Shown piece after piece: positions 16,943-26,900 of a stretch of 64,000 nucleotides of DNA; positions within the stretch are counted from its first letter, which is position 1; each line of letters opens with the position of its first letter. The stretch is from the NCBI RefSeq assembly GCF_014268505.2, contig NZ_JABWQP020000005.1:1-64000 (forward strand), read 5' to 3'. Origin of the DNA: Pseudomonas khorasanensis. Lineage in GTDB: Bacteria > Pseudomonadota > Gammaproteobacteria > Pseudomonadales > Pseudomonadaceae. Made by a program: the position numbers and the translations under genes. A model generated the notes under the pieces. It did not search any database. It was given only the letters and a program-made list of their open reading frames with translations, and was not told the origin of the DNA.

Positions 16943-17811
16943 TGGTTGCTCTTGACCGGATAGAAACCGTCAGACAGCGTTTTCAGCGCAGCCGGCAGGC
17001 GCGGCCCGAGACCGCCTACCAGCAGCGTCGGATCCAGCTCCATTACGCGCCCGGACTTTGCCGCACGGCTTGAATTGAGGATGGGGTTTTCCTTGAACAA
17101 CGCCGCTTTTGCCGCTTCGCCGGTCAGCGCACGGTCGGCGAAAACCAGCACCTCGGGATCGAGGCTGGCGAGGGACTCCACGGAAAACGGTTTGTAACCG
17201 GTGTGCGTTGCGAGGTTATGCCCTCCAGCCTGTTGCAGCAGCCAGTCCGCGGCGGTGTGCTTGCCGGCGATCAAAGGCTTGCCGCCGGCGTGCCCGAGCA
17301 ACAGCAATACGCCCGGCGTTTTCTGTACGGTTTGCACTTGGGCAACTCGCGCTTTCTGCGCATCGAGTTGCTGTTGATAAGCCTGCAGCAGCTGCGCTGC
17401 CTGTTTTTGCGCACCGAGCAACTGGCCCAGATGAGTGACATTCTTTTCCAGCGTCGGCAGATCAGGCTGCGCCGAGAACAACTCGACCCTCACCTTGGCC
17501 GCTTTTACCTGCGCCAGCACCGGCGGCGGGCCCATTTCCTCAGTGCCGATCAGGATATCGGGGCGCAAACTCAAAATGCCCTCTGCCGACAGACTGCGTT
17601 GATACCCAATGCTCGGCAGTGCCTGCAACGACTCGGGATGCTGACTGGTGGTGTCGACTCCCACCAGCCTGGACTCGCCGCCCAGGGCGCTGACCCATTC
17701 CGACAGCGCGCCGCCCGCACTGACCCAGCGTTGCGGTAAATCCGCCGCTGCCGCCTGATGGCAGATAAAAAGGCCGATACACAGCACAGCAACGCGGGTT
17801 TTCAGGCGCAT
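16939..17811 (-). CDS. phuT: Periplasmic haem-binding protein of the ABC importer
   Basis: 290 residues. A cleavable signal peptide (MRLKTRVAVLCIGLFICHQAAAA) precedes a cluster A-III/TroA-like solute-binding domain with VSAGGALSEWVSALGGESRLVGVD and a long connecting helix (about 140-170). It collects haem in the periplasm and passes it to PhuUV. The ATG at 17811 has AAGGA eight bases upstream, and an in-frame extension to 17904 would bury the signal peptide. First gene of the leftward phuTUVW unit. The outer-membrane receptor gene phuR and the cytoplasmic carrier gene phuS, next door in PAO1, are absent here. Confidence 0.92.
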   Translation of the reverse strand: MRLKTRVAVLCIGLFICHQAAAADLPQRWVSAGGALSEWVSALGGESRLVGVDTTSQHPESLQALPSIGYQRSLSAEGILSLRPDILIGTEEMGPPPVLAQVKAAKVRVELFSAQPDLPTLEKNVTHLGQLLGAQKQAAQLLQAYQQQLDAQKARVAQVQTVQKTPGVLLLLGHAGGKPLIAGKHTAADWLLQQAGGHNLATHTGYKPFSVESLASLDPEVLVFADRALTGEAAKAALFKENPILNSSRAAKSGRVMELDPTLLVGGLGPRLPAALKTLSDGFYPVKSNQ

Positions 17812-17905
17812 ACACAGCTTCCTTGAAGAAGGTTTCCCGAGCATCGGCAGAGCGAGCCAAGTATCCTCGACAGCTGCCAGACTCCCTGAGGAGAAGGCGG
17901 CCATT

Positions 17906-17924
17906 TGATAATTGTTTGCATTTA
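17906..17924. promoter_or_regulatory. Possible Fur box between phuT and the Rieske gene
   Basis: GATAATTGTTTGCATTTAA matches the 19-bp Fur consensus at 11 positions, including the full left GATAAT. It is 95 bases upstream of the phuT start, in the gap between divergent genes. Iron control of phuT would fit the PrrF neighbourhood, but the match is only moderate. Confidence 0.4.
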
Positions 17925-17974
17925 AACGTCAAGCTCGGACACATCCAGACATGAGCGGACACCTGAGGATAGCC

Positions 17975-18292
17975 ATGAAGTTTCTCTGCGCTGGCAGCGA
18001 TCTGGCCGAGGCCGGCAGTCGCGGTTTCGAAATCGACGGAAAAAAAATCTTCGCCGTACGCCGCAAAGGTCAGGCCTACGTTTATCTCAATCGATGCCCC
18101 CACCGTGGCGTCGGCCTCGAATGGCAGCCCGACCGGTTCCTTGACCCGAGCAACAGCCTGATCCAGTGCGCCACCCACGGCGCGCTGTTCTTGATCGAGG
18201 ATGGAGAATGCGTCGCCGGCCCTTGCGCCGGGCAGTCACTCACAGCGATTGCCTGCCGGGAAGACGCGCAAGGGCTGTGGATCGACGTTTAA
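17975..18292 (+). CDS. Small Rieske [2Fe-2S] protein
   Basis: 105 residues forming a single Rieske domain: CPHRG (about 41-45) and CATHG (about 64-68) give the two Cys and two His cluster ligands. It lacks a signal peptide and membrane anchor, so it is likely a soluble cytoplasmic ferredoxin-like protein similar to NirD/BphF types. The ATG at 17975 follows TGAGGAT; an upstream in-frame start at 17912 adds an unrelated, poorly conserved stretch. Divergent from phuT and sharing its control region. An electron-transfer role is known for the fold, but the partner here is unknown. A link to haem or iron is only positional. Confidence 0.85.
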   Translation: MKFLCAGSDLAEAGSRGFEIDGKKIFAVRRKGQAYVYLNRCPHRGVGLEWQPDRFLDPSNSLIQCATHGALFLIEDGECVAGPCAGQSLTAIACREDAQGLWIDV

Positions 18293-19002
18293 CCGTTAAG
18301 CCGCACATCGAGTCGGCGGTCGATGACCATCTCTTCATGGTCAAGCCGAACACCGTAGGCCAGCACTTCCACACCGCAGGCGACCGCTTCACGCAACGCC
18401 TCGGCATAGGCCGAATCGATTTCCTCGGCCGGGCGCACCGCATCGATTCCGGTGAGGTTCACGCAGTAAAGCTGAACAGCCCGAATCCCGTCACGCGCCA
18501 GATGCGCCAGTTCACGCAGATGTTTCGCGCCGCGCTGGGTCACGGCATCAGGAAACGCCGCTACCGCCGTACCGTCGAAGCCCAGGGTGACGCTTTTCAC
18601 TTCGACATACGCCGGACCGCCGGGGTATTCGAGGCGGAAATCGATGCGACTTTTTTCCTGCCCGTAAGCCACTTCACGCTTCAACGCGGTAAACCCGGCC
18701 AACTCGGTAATGACACCGGCCTGCAAGGCCTCTTCTACCAGGCCGTTGGCGCGCGCGGTGTTAACGCAGAACAGCCTTCCCTGCGGGGTTTCGCCGATTT
18801 CCCACGTGCCGGGCAACTTACGCTTCGGATCGTTGGAGCGGCTGAACCAGACCTGCCCGCCCTCGACCTGACAATTGAGCATCGAACCGGTGTTTGGGCA
18901 ATGAATGGTCAGAAACTCGCCACCCACGGTTTCGACATCGGCGAGAAAACGCTTGTAACGGCGGATCAGGCGCGCCTCTTCCAGAGCAGGATAAAAGCGC
19001 AT
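18289..19002 (-). CDS. sfsA: SfsA family protein
   Basis: 237 residues, full-length SfsA (sugar fermentation stimulation protein A). The N-terminal OB-like part has RFLADVE and HCPNTGSM (about 55). The C-terminal part is a PD-(D/E)XK-like fold with RIDFRLEY and YVEVKSVTL. The family binds DNA in E. coli and its biochemical role remains unclear. The start overlaps the aminotransferase stop by one base, so the two form a leftward operon. Same order as PA4721-PA4722. Confidence 0.93.
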   Translation of the reverse strand: MRFYPALEEARLIRRYKRFLADVETVGGEFLTIHCPNTGSMLNCQVEGGQVWFSRSNDPKRKLPGTWEIGETPQGRLFCVNTARANGLVEEALQAGVITELAGFTALKREVAYGQEKSRIDFRLEYPGGPAYVEVKSVTLGFDGTAVAAFPDAVTQRGAKHLRELAHLARDGIRAVQLYCVNLTGIDAVRPAEEIDSAYAEALREAVACGVEVLAYGVRLDHEEMVIDRRLDVRLNG

Positions 19003-20174
19003 CAGCCTTGCCAGCTCTTCAAGCCACGGGCGATCCGCTCCACCGCTTCCTGCAGGCGCGCAAGGTTTTGCGTGTAGGCAAAACGCACATGATGACTTGC
19101 TTGATAACGGCCAAAGTCCAGGCCCGGCGTGAATGCAACGTGCTCGGTTTCAAGGAAATGTCGGCAGAACGCGAAGGCATCTCCGCCGAACCGGCTGATA
19201 TCGGCGTACAGATAAAACGCGCCTTCCGGCTCGACGGCGATGTTGAAACCCAGTTCGCGCAGGGCTGGCAGCAGGAAGTCGCGACGGCGCGCGAATTCGG
19301 CACGGCGCTCTTCGAAAATCGCGATGGTGGCTGGCTCGAAACACGCCAGTGCCGCGTGCTGCGCCATGCTCGGCGCGCTGATGTAGAGATTCTGAGCGAG
19401 TTTTTCCAGGTCGCTGACCGCCGCCTCCGGCGCCACCAGCCAACCGAGGCGCCAACCGGTCATGCCGAAATACTTGGAGAAACTGTTGAGGACAAAGGCG
19501 CTGTCATCGACCTCCAGCACACTGGCGGCATCGGTGCCGTAGGTCAGGCCATGGTAGATCTCATCCACCACCAGATGGCCGTGTCTGGCCTTGATCGCTG
19601 TGGATAACCCGGCGAGTTCATCGCGAGTCAGCAGGGTCCCGGTCGGGTTGGCCGGCGAAGCGACGAGTGCGCCGACGCTGTCGTGATCCCAGTGCCGCTC
19701 GATCAGATCCGGTGTCAGTTGATAACGCACGTCCGGCCCGACCGGCACCAATTGCGCCGCGCCTTCGACCAGGCGCAGGAAATGCCGGTTGCACGGGTAG
19801 CCGGGGTCCGCCAGCAACCAGTGTTTACCGGGATCGACCAGCAACGCGGTCGCCAGCAACAGCGCGCCAGAGCCGCCGGGCGTGATCAGGATTCGCCGCG
19901 GATCGATGTTCAAGCCGTAACGCGATTGATAGAAGCCGCCAATCGCCTCGCGCAGTTCAGGAATGCCACGGGCTGCGGTGTATCGTGTCTTGCCAGCCGT
20001 CAACGCAGCCTGCCCGGCACGGATGATCGGCTCGGCCGTGGTGAAATCGGGCTCGCCAATTTCGAGGTGGATCACGTCGCGGCCTTCGGCCTGCAATTCG
20101 TTGGCCCGCGCCAGCAGCGCCATCACATGAAACGGTTCGATTGCACGACTGCGCGCACTGTAGGGCTGGGCCAT
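19002..20174 (-). CDS. PLP-dependent class I/II aminotransferase
   Basis: 390 residues of fold-type I aminotransferase subgroup I. The N-terminal [10 protein letters not shown] and [16 protein letters not shown] segments, ASPANPTGT (about 180) and the PLP-binding lysine in [16 protein letters not shown] (about 230) are clear, as is the C-terminal Arg that binds the carboxylate (HHVRFAYT). Substrate cannot be read from sequence: aspartate, alanine or aromatic amino acids are all possible. It starts the operon with sfsA. Confidence 0.9.
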   Translation of the reverse strand: MAQPYSARSRAIEPFHVMALLARANELQAEGRDVIHLEIGEPDFTTAEPIIRAGQAALTAGKTRYTAARGIPELREAIGGFYQSRYGLNIDPRRILITPGGSGALLLATALLVDPGKHWLLADPGYPCNRHFLRLVEGAAQLVPVGPDVRYQLTPDLIERHWDHDSVGALVASPANPTGTLLTRDELAGLSTAIKARHGHLVVDEIYHGLTYGTDAASVLEVDDSAFVLNSFSKYFGMTGWRLGWLVAPEAAVSDLEKLAQNLYISAPSMAQHAALACFEPATIAIFEERRAEFARRRDFLLPALRELGFNIAVEPEGAFYLYADISRFGGDAFAFCRHFLETEHVAFTPGLDFGRYQASHHVRFAYTQNLARLQEAVERIARGLKSWQG

Positions 20175-20507
20175 TGGGTCGCCTTCGACGGAAAAAAGAG
20201 ACGATTCTACTCATCTACCGGAACGAGCGAGAACCCGTAGCGGTCACAGCCTCAAGAACGCTGGACTGTAACGATCTCAACGTACGCTCCAGGATTGACT
20301 AACATCAGTGATTGAACAGGTCTCCCATCCCGCCAGACACGACTTGCCAAATATCTGCAAGCGCCACCCGCCGGGGGCTCGACATCCGGGAGTAGCGCAG
20401 GCTGAGTTGATCTGGTAAGTTCGCCCGCTTGCAGCCGCAGGGCCGGCAGGTGTCGGTGATGGAGCAATCCTGCGCAATGGATTACAAGAGTAGAGGCGGT
20501 CTATTTC
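20175..20507. other. Divergent non-coding gap; long dksA leader
   Basis: 333 bases between the leftward aminotransferase gene and dksA. TTGACT at about 20296 is a possible -35 for dksA but no convincing -10 follows. No small gene, terminator or known RNA motif was recognised. A purine-rich AGAGTAGAGGCGG stretch precedes the dksA start. Confidence 0.5.
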
Positions 20508-20951
20508 ATGTCCACCCAAGCAAAGCAACAGCAGCAAACGGCGATCAGTGGCTTCGAACCTTACGTTCAGGCCAAAGATGAAGAGTACATGGGCAAGCCC
20601 ATGCGCGCGCACTTCACCAAGATCCTGACCAAGTGGAAACTGGACTTGATGCAGGAAGTCGACCGAACTGTTGATCACATGAAGGACGAAGCAGCCAACT
20701 TCCCCGACCCGGCCGACCGTGCGAGTCAGGAAGAAGAGTTCGCGCTCGAACTGCGCGCCCGTGATCGTGAGCGCAAGCTGATCAAGAAGATCGACAAGAC
20801 ACTGCAACTGATCGAAGACGGTGAATACGGCTGGTGCGAATCCTGCGGCATCGAGATCGGCGTCAAGCGCCTCGAAGCCCGCCCAACCGCCGACATGTGC
20901 GTCGACTGCAAGAATCTCGCTGAGATCAAGGAAAAGCAGGTCGGCAAGTAA
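20508..20951 (+). CDS. dksA: RNA polymerase-binding transcription factor DksA
   Basis: Cofactor of (p)ppGpp in the stringent response that binds in the secondary channel of RNA polymerase. 147 residues. A long coiled-coil hairpin (about 30-105) carries the acidic tip residues (DPADRASQEEE). It is followed by a four-cysteine zinc finger (CESCG ... MCVDC, about 108-135). All four Cys are present, so this is the classic zinc form rather than the Cys-poor DksA2. It is followed by its own terminator, then gluQ, as in many gammaproteobacteria. Confidence 0.96.
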   Translation: MSTQAKQQQQTAISGFEPYVQAKDEEYMGKPMRAHFTKILTKWKLDLMQEVDRTVDHMKDEAANFPDPADRASQEEEFALELRARDRERKLIKKIDKTLQLIEDGEYGWCESCGIEIGVKRLEARPTADMCVDCKNLAEIKEKQVGK

Positions 20952-20965
20952 TCTCGACCTGAACG

Positions 20966-20995
20966 AAAAACGGAGCGTGCGAACGCTCCGTTTTT
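20966..20995 (+). terminator. dksA terminator
   Basis: AAAAACGGAGCG and CGCTCCGTTTTT stem with a six-base loop, 15 bases after the dksA stop, with a T run. Confidence 0.9.
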
Positions 20996-21026
20996 GTTTC
21001 TGCGGTTTGCCTCTGCCCTTGGCCTT

Positions 21027-21115
21027 TGTGGGAGCGAGCCTGCTCGCGAAAGCACCCTTTCAGAAAACTCATTGTTGACTGACACAGCGCTTTCGCGAGC
21101 AGGCTCGCTCCCACA
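21027..21115. repeat. REP-type inverted repeat pair
   Basis: Arms TGTGGGAGCGAGCCTGCTCG and its complement at the far end, separated by about 45 unrelated bases. Lies between dksA and gluQ. Confidence 0.92.
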
Positions 21116-21156
21116 GGGGTAACCTGCGTAAATTCTGAATAGCTTTTATCGTTTCC

Positions 21157-22053
21157 ATGACTGCCAAAACCTCCCCTGCTTACATCGGCCGTTTCGCCCC
21201 AACCCCCAGTGGCCACTTGCACTTCGGTTCGCTGGTCGCTGCGCTGGCCTCCTACCTCGACGCCCGCTCGGTCGGCGGTCGCTGGCTGGTGCGCATGGAA
21301 GACCTTGATCCGCCGCGAGAAGAACCCGGCGCGCAGGCCGCCATTCTCAAGGCGCTTGAAAGCTACGGCTTCGAATGGGACGGCGAAATGGTGCGCCAGA
21401 GTGCCCGGCACAACGCCTACGCCGAAGTGCTCAACAGCCTGTTCAATCATGGCCTGGCCTACGCCTGCACCTGTTCGCGCAAACAACTGGAGCCCTATCA
21501 TGGAATTTATCCGGGGCTGTGCCGCAACGCCGGCCACGATCAGCAGGACGCGGCCATCCGTCTGCGCGTGCCGGAGCTGGAATATCACTTTATCGATCGC
21601 GTCCAGGGCGAATACCGTCAGCACCTGGGCCGCGACGTCGGAGATTTCGTCATTCGTCGTCGCGACGGGCTCTATGCGTATCAACTGGCCGTGGTGCTTG
21701 ACGACGCGTGGCAAGGCATCACCGACATCGTGCGCGGCGCCGACCTGCTCGACTCGACCCCACGTCAGTTGTACCTGCAAGAGCTGCTCGGTTTGAAACA
21801 GCCGCGCTATTTGCACCTGCCGCTGATCACTCAACCGGACGGCAACAAACTCGGCAAGTCCTATCGTTCGCCACCGCTTGAAGCGGATCAGGCCACGCCC
21901 TTGCTGCTGCGGGCATTGCGGGCGCTGGGACAAAACCCCGGCGCGGAGCTGTTGCACGCCTCGCCGCAGGAACTACTCACCTGGGGCAGCGCCCACTGGG
22001 ACGCCGCGAAGATCCCGCGCACACTGACCTTGCCCGAAGCGCAACTGCTATGA
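21157..22053 (+). CDS. gluQ: Glutamyl-Q tRNA(Asp) synthetase
   Basis: Truncated glutamyl-tRNA synthetase paralogue (298 residues) that attaches glutamate to queuosine at position 34 of tRNA-Asp. The HIGH-like motif reads PTPSGHLHFGSL (about 15-26) and the KMSKS-like motif is KLGKS (about 231). A zinc site is suggested by CTCSRKQL ... LCRN. The anticodon-binding domain of true GluRS is missing, as expected. Located just downstream of dksA, the usual place. Confidence 0.95.
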   Translation: MTAKTSPAYIGRFAPTPSGHLHFGSLVAALASYLDARSVGGRWLVRMEDLDPPREEPGAQAAILKALESYGFEWDGEMVRQSARHNAYAEVLNSLFNHGLAYACTCSRKQLEPYHGIYPGLCRNAGHDQQDAAIRLRVPELEYHFIDRVQGEYRQHLGRDVGDFVIRRRDGLYAYQLAVVLDDAWQGITDIVRGADLLDSTPRQLYLQELLGLKQPRYLHLPLITQPDGNKLGKSYRSPPLEADQATPLLLRALRALGQNPGAELLHASPQELLTWGSAHWDAAKIPRTLTLPEAQLL

Positions 22054-22130
22054 CGACACTTGCAGTCGCGCGCCCATCCGTTACCATCGCCGCACGTTTT
22101 CGGGCACGCGCATAAAAAAGAGAGGCCGGG

Positions 22131-22307
22131 ATGTACATCTATCGCTTGGTCCTGCTTTTGGTCGTAGGGATCTACCTGTTTTCGCCGGCCATCATGGATT
22201 GGTGGATCGACGCGACGGGCGCCTGGTATCGCCCTTATCTGCTCTGGCTGATCCTGATTGTCGTGACCTTCATCCTGCAGAGCCAAAAAGATGCCGATGA
22301 GCTTTAG
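22131..22307 (+). CDS. cbrX: CbrX, small membrane protein coupled to cbrA
   Basis: 58 residues, nearly all in two hydrophobic segments (about 3-23 and 35-52) with a Trp-rich turn (DWWIDATGAWY) between them. The ATG follows AGAGAGGCCGGG. The frame ends inside cbrA, overlapping it by 17 bases (11 if cbrA starts at 22297). cbrA has no good ribosome site of its own, so cbrA translation probably depends on cbrX translation, as reported for cbrX in P. putida. An A-rich stretch just before the ribosome site (ATAAAAAAGAG) could be an Hfq/Crc target. Confidence 0.85.
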   Translation: MYIYRLVLLLVVGIYLFSPAIMDWWIDATGAWYRPYLLWLILIVVTFILQSQKDADEL

Positions 22308-25245
22308 CCTGACCCAGATGCTCCTGATCAGCGCCGCTTACCTGGCGACGCTGTTCGGCGTGGCCTGGGTCAGCGAACGGGGCATGATCCCGCGCGCGAT
22401 CATTCGCCACCCGCTGACCTACACCTTGTCGCTCGGGGTTTACGCCAGTGCCTGGGCGTTTTACGGCACGGTCGGCCTGGCCTACCAATATGGCTATGGT
22501 TTTCTCTCCAGTTATCTCGGCGTGTCCGGCGCATTTTTGCTGGCACCGGTGCTGCTCTATCCGATCCTGAAGATCACCCGTACTTATCAACTGTCGTCGC
22601 TGGCCGACCTGTTTGCCTTTCGCTTTCGCAGCACGTGGGCCGGGGCACTGACCACCATATTCATGCTGATCGGCGTCCTGCCGCTGCTGGCGTTGCAAAT
22701 TCAGGCGGTGGCGGATTCCATTGGCATTCTCACGGGCGAGCCGATCCAGAGCCGTGTGGCGCTGGCCTTCTGTGCACTGATCATTCTGTTCACGATTTTC
22801 TTCGGCTCGCGACATATCGCTACCCGCGAGAAGCACGAAGGACTGGTGTTCGCGATCGCGTTCGAGTCGGTGATCAAACTGATCGCCCTCGGCGGGGTTG
22901 GCCTTTATGCGTTGTACGGCGTGTTTGACGGTCCGCAGCAACTGGAACTGTGGCTGTTGCAGAACCAGACCGCCCTGGCCGCCTTGCATACGCCGCTACA
23001 GGAGGGCCCGTGGCGGACGCTGCTGCTGGTGTTCTTCGCCTCGGCGATCGTGATGCCGCACATGTATCACATGACGTTCACCGAAAACCTCAATCCGCGC
23101 TCACTGGTCAGCGCCAGCTGGGGCCTGCCGCTGTTCCTGCTGTTGATGAGCCTGGCGGTGCCGCTGATCCTGTGGGCCGGCCTCAAGCTCGGCGCCACCA
23201 CCGACCCGGAATATTTCACCCTCGGCATCGGCATTGCCGCCAACAGCAAGCCCTTGGCATTACTCGCGTACGTCGGCGGCCTCTCGGCGGCGAGCGGCCT
23301 GATCATCGTCACCACTCTGGCGCTGTCAGGCATGGCGCTGAACCATTTGGTGCTGCCGCTTTATCAGCCGCCCGCCGAAGGCAACATTTACCGTTGGCTG
23401 AAATGGACGCGCCGAGCGCTGATTGTCGCGATCATCATGGCCGGGTTCGGTTTCTACCTGATGCTCGGCGCGGGGCAGGACCTGGCCAACCTCGGCATCG
23501 TCGCTTTCGTTGCCACTCTGCAGTTTCTGCCGGGCGTGTTGTCGGTTCTGTACTGGCCGACCGCTAACCGACGCGGCTTCATCGCCGGCCTGCTGGCAGG
23601 GATCCTGGTCTGGGTGGTGACCATGTTACTGCCGCTGGTCGGCAATTTGCAGGGGTTCTACATTCCGCTGCTGAACATGATTTACGTGCTGGACGACACC
23701 AGTTGGCACATGGCGGCCATCGCCTCGCTGGCAGCCAACGTGCTGATGTTCACGCTGATTTCGCTGTTCACCAATGCCAGTCCCGAAGAAGCCAGCGCCG
23801 CCGAGGCTTGCGCTGTGGATAACGTCCGTCGTCCGCAACGCCGGGAACTGCACGCCGCCTCGCCTCAGGAATTCGCCACGCAACTGGCCAAACCGCTGGG
23901 CGCCAAAGCCGCGCAAAAGGAAGTCGAACAGGCGCTGCGTGATCTGTATCTGCCGTTCGACGAACGCCGGCCGTACGCCTTGCGCCGATTGCGCGACCGC
24001 ATCGAAGCCAACCTGTCCGGCCTGATGGGCCCCAGCGTTGCCCAGGACATGGTCGAGACCTTCCTGCCGTACAAGGCTGGCGGCGAGAACTACGTCACCG
24101 AAGACATTCACTTCATCGAAAGCCGTCTCGAGGATTACCACTCGCGTCTCACCGGCCTTGCCGCCGAACTCGATGCCTTGCGCCGCTACCACCGCCAGAC
24201 CTTGCAGGAATTGCCGATGGGCGTGTGTTCGCTGGCCAAGGATCAAGAGGTCCTGATGTGGAACAAGGCCATGGAAGAACTCACCGGAATCGCCGCGCAA
24301 CGTGTGGTCGGCTCGCGCCTGAGCACCATCGCCGAGCCATGGAAAGGCCTGCTGCAAGGCTTCATCGATCTGCCCGACGAGCATTTGCACAAACAGCACC
24401 TGGCCCTCGACGGCCAGACTCGCTGGCTCAATCTGCACAAAGCCGCGATCGACGAGCCACTGGCGCCCGGCAACAGTGGTCTGGTGTTGCTGGTCGAGGA
24501 TCTGACCGAAACGCAGATGCTCGAAGACAAACTGGTGCACTCCGAGCGCCTGGCCAGCATCGGTCGCCTCGCCGCGGGTGTGGCCCATGAGATTGGCAAC
24601 CCGATCACCGGCATCGCCTGTCTGGCGCAGAATCTGCGCGAAGAACGTGAAGACGACGGCGAGCTGACCGAAATCAGCGGGCAGATTCTCGAACAGACCA
24701 AACGCGTGTCGCGCATCGTCCAGTCGCTGATGAGTTTTGCCCATGCCGGCAGCCATCAGCACAGCGACGAGCCCGTCTGTCTGGCAGAAGTCGCCCAGGA
24801 CGCCATCGGCTTGCTAGCGTTGAACCGACGCAACTTCGAAGTGCAATTCTATAACCTGTGCGATCCCGACCATTGGGTCGAAGGCGACCCGCAGCGGCTC
24901 GCTCAGGTGCTGATCAATCTGCTCTCCAACGCCCGTGATGCCTCGCCTGCGGGCAGTGCCGTGCGGGTCAAGAGCGAAGCCGGCGAACACACGGTCGACC
25001 TGATCGTGGAGGATGAAGGCAGCGGAATTCCGTCGAGCATCATGGACCGATTGTTCGAACCTTTCTTCACCACCAAGGACCCGGGTGAAGGCACCGGTCT
25101 GGGCCTTGCACTGGTCTATTCCATCGTTGAAGAGCATTATGGACAAATCACCATCGACAGCCCGGCTGATGTAGAAAGCCAGCGCGGCACCCGTATCCGG
25201 GTGACCTTACCGCGTCATGTCGAAGCGACGTCCGCTGTGAACTGA
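22291..25245 (+). CDS. cbrA: Sensor histidine kinase CbrA with transporter-like domain
   Basis: 984 residues. The N-terminal half (about 5-490) is a sodium/solute symporter (SLC5-like) domain with about 13 hydrophobic segments, followed by a linker (STAC-like) region. Next come a PAS domain (about 640-740), a HisKA domain with phospho-acceptor His in VAHEIGNP (about 765) and a HATPase domain (NLLSNARDA about 875, [10 protein letters not shown]). It senses carbon/nitrogen status, with histidine transport reported for relatives, and phosphorylates CbrB. Start at 22291 or 22297 (MSFSLTQ). Confidence 0.95.
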   Translation: MPMSFSLTQMLLISAAYLATLFGVAWVSERGMIPRAIIRHPLTYTLSLGVYASAWAFYGTVGLAYQYGYGFLSSYLGVSGAFLLAPVLLYPILKITRTYQLSSLADLFAFRFRSTWAGALTTIFMLIGVLPLLALQIQAVADSIGILTGEPIQSRVALAFCALIILFTIFFGSRHIATREKHEGLVFAIAFESVIKLIALGGVGLYALYGVFDGPQQLELWLLQNQTALAALHTPLQEGPWRTLLLVFFASAIVMPHMYHMTFTENLNPRSLVSASWGLPLFLLLMSLAVPLILWAGLKLGATTDPEYFTLGIGIAANSKPLALLAYVGGLSAASGLIIVTTLALSGMALNHLVLPLYQPPAEGNIYRWLKWTRRALIVAIIMAGFGFYLMLGAGQDLANLGIVAFVATLQFLPGVLSVLYWPTANRRGFIAGLLAGILVWVVTMLLPLVGNLQGFYIPLLNMIYVLDDTSWHMAAIASLAANVLMFTLISLFTNASPEEASAAEACAVDNVRRPQRRELHAASPQEFATQLAKPLGAKAAQKEVEQALRDLYLPFDERRPYALRRLRDRIEANLSGLMGPSVAQDMVETFLPYKAGGENYVTEDIHFIESRLEDYHSRLTGLAAELDALRRYHRQTLQELPMGVCSLAKDQEVLMWNKAMEELTGIAAQRVVGSRLSTIAEPWKGLLQGFIDLPDEHLHKQHLALDGQTRWLNLHKAAIDEPLAPGNSGLVLLVEDLTETQMLEDKLVHSERLASIGRLAAGVAHEIGNPITGIACLAQNLREEREDDGELTEISGQILEQTKRVSRIVQSLMSFAHAGSHQHSDEPVCLAEVAQDAIGLLALNRRNFEVQFYNLCDPDHWVEGDPQRLAQVLINLLSNARDASPAGSAVRVKSEAGEHTVDLIVEDEGSGIPSSIMDRLFEPFFTTKDPGEGTGLGLALVYSIVEEHYGQITIDSPADVESQRGTRIRVTLPRHVEATSAVN

Positions 25246-25267
25246 GACCGTCGAGAGTATCGAATCA

Positions 25268-26704
25268 ATGCCGCACATTTTGATCGTCGAAGACGAAACA
25301 ATTATCCGCTCCGCCTTGCGCCGCCTGCTGGAACGCAACCAGTACCAGGTCAGCGAAGCCGGTTCAGTGCAGGAAGCACAAGAACGCTTCACCATTCCTA
25401 CGTTCGATCTGATCGTGAGTGATCTGCGCCTGCCCGGCGCTCCGGGCACCGAGCTGATCAAGCTCGGCCAGGGCACGCCGGTGCTGATCATGACCAGCTA
25501 TGCCAGCCTGCGCTCGGCGGTCGACTCGATGAAGATGGGCGCGGTGGACTACATCGCCAAGCCCTTCGACCACGATGAAATGCTCCAGGCTGTCGCCCGG
25601 ATCCTGCGTGACCGCCAGTCGGCGCCCGCCGCCAGTGAAGCCGCTGCCAGCAAGCCGACCAACGGTAACGGTAAAGCCGCTGCTGACAACAGCAATGGCG
25701 ACATCGGCATCATCGGTTCCTGCCCTCCGATGCAGGATCTGTACAGCAAGATCCGCAAGGTCGCGCCGACGGATTCCAATGTGTTGGTTCAGGGTGAGTC
25801 CGGTACCGGTAAAGAACTGGTAGCCCGCGCCCTGCATAACCTGTCGAAACGCGCCAAGGCACCGATGATCTCGGTGAACTGCGCAGCCATTCCGGAGAGT
25901 CTGATCGAGTCCGAATTGTTCGGTCACGAGAAAGGCGCGTTCACCGGCGCCAGCGCTGGTCGCGCCGGTCTGGTCGAAGCGGCGGACGGCGGCACGCTGT
26001 TCCTCGATGAGATCGGCGAACTGCCGCTCGAAGCCCAGGCCCGTCTGCTGCGTGTATTGCAGGAAGGCGAGATTCGCCGGGTTGGTTCGGTGCAATCGCA
26101 AAAAGTCGATGTGCGTTTGATCGCCGCGACGCACCGGGATTTGAAGAGCCTGGCAAAAATCGGCCAGTTCCGCGAAGACCTTTATTACCGTCTGCACGTG
26201 ATTGCCTTGAAGTTGCCGGCCCTGCGCGAGCGTGGCGCCGACGTCAATGAAATCGCCAATGCCTTCCTCGCCCGCCAGAGTGCGCGCATCAACCGCACCG
26301 ATCTGAAATTCGCGGCGGATGCCGAACAGGCGATCCGGCATTATTCCTGGCCGGGCAACGTTCGCGAACTTGAGAACGCCGTCGAGCGCGCGGTCATTCT
26401 CAGCGAAAGCCCTGAAATTTCGGCCGACCTGCTGGGCATCGACATCGAGCTCAGCGATCTGGAGGACGACGAATTCATCGGCCTGCCACCGCAGACCGGC
26501 GGTAACGCCAGCAACAGCAGCCATGAGCCGACCGAGGATCTGTCGCTGGAGGACTATTTCCAGCACTTCGTTCTCGAGCATCAAGACCACATGACCGAGA
26601 CCGAACTGGCGCGCAAACTGGGCGTCAGCCGTAAATGCCTGTGGGAACGCCGCCAGCGCCTGGGCATCCCACGGCGCAAGACCGGGGTCGCCAGCGAGAG
26701 CTGA
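25268..26704 (+). CDS. cbrB: Sigma54-dependent response regulator CbrB
   Basis: NtrC-family activator of 478 residues. The receiver domain (about 1-120) has the phospho-acceptor Asp in LIVSDLRLPG (about 52). The AAA+ domain (about 155-385) has Walker A GESGTGKE (about 176), the sigma54-contacting GAFTGA and Walker B-type GGTLFLDEIGEL. A Fis-type HTH closes the protein (TETELARKLGVSRKCLWERR). A low-complexity Ala/Asn/Gly linker joins receiver and AAA+. Paired with CbrA; its main target, CrcZ, follows directly. Confidence 0.96.
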   Translation: MPHILIVEDETIIRSALRRLLERNQYQVSEAGSVQEAQERFTIPTFDLIVSDLRLPGAPGTELIKLGQGTPVLIMTSYASLRSAVDSMKMGAVDYIAKPFDHDEMLQAVARILRDRQSAPAASEAAASKPTNGNGKAAADNSNGDIGIIGSCPPMQDLYSKIRKVAPTDSNVLVQGESGTGKELVARALHNLSKRAKAPMISVNCAAIPESLIESELFGHEKGAFTGASAGRAGLVEAADGGTLFLDEIGELPLEAQARLLRVLQEGEIRRVGSVQSQKVDVRLIAATHRDLKSLAKIGQFREDLYYRLHVIALKLPALRERGADVNEIANAFLARQSARINRTDLKFAADAEQAIRHYSWPGNVRELENAVERAVILSESPEISADLLGIDIELSDLEDDEFIGLPPQTGGNASNSSHEPTEDLSLEDYFQHFVLEHQDHMTETELARKLGVSRKCLWERRQRLGIPRRKTGVASES

Positions 26705-26751
26705 GCGTTACCCACCGTGTGCGCGGGTAACGCATGACAATGTGAAAAAAC

Positions 26752-26777
26752 TGTTACCGCAGTCGATTCACGTAACA
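26752..26777 (+). promoter_or_regulatory. Probable CbrB binding site upstream of crcZ
   Basis: Perfect dyad TGTTAC-N14-GTAACA, about 125-150 bases before the presumed crcZ start, the right distance for an enhancer of a sigma54 promoter. This agrees with the palindromic CbrB site described for crcZ, recalled from memory. Further GTTAC/GTAAC half-sites lie at 26707-26731 and 26787-26798. Confidence 0.75.
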
Positions 26778-26779
26778 GA

Positions 26780-26816
26780 AGCCGGGGTTATCGGTAACGA
26801 AACCCCGGCTTTTTTT
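26780..26816 (+). terminator. cbrB terminator
   Basis: AGCCGGGGTT / AACCCCGGCT stem, 11-base loop containing GGTAAC, followed by six Ts. It separates cbrB from crcZ. Confidence 0.92.
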
Positions 26817-26875
26817 CGCCCCGACAAAACGGTTATATCGACCTAACCCCATGTTTTACTGGGCTACGCAAAAGT

Positions 26876-26890
26876 TGGCACGCACCCTGC
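26876..26890 (+). promoter_or_regulatory. Sigma54 promoter of crcZ
   Basis: TGGCAC-N5-CTGC (consensus TGGCAC-N5-TTGC), with GG and GC correctly ten bases apart. Transcription should start near 26901, at the first CA-rich motif. Confidence 0.88.
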
Positions 26891-26900
26891 TATATGTTTG

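Noticed and set aside
26705..26733. Second full CbrB dyad (GCGTTAC ... GTAACGC)
   Set aside because: The spacing is 15 rather than 14 and the outer bases differ; it could also be a simple hairpin after cbrB. Only the 26752-26777 site is called.
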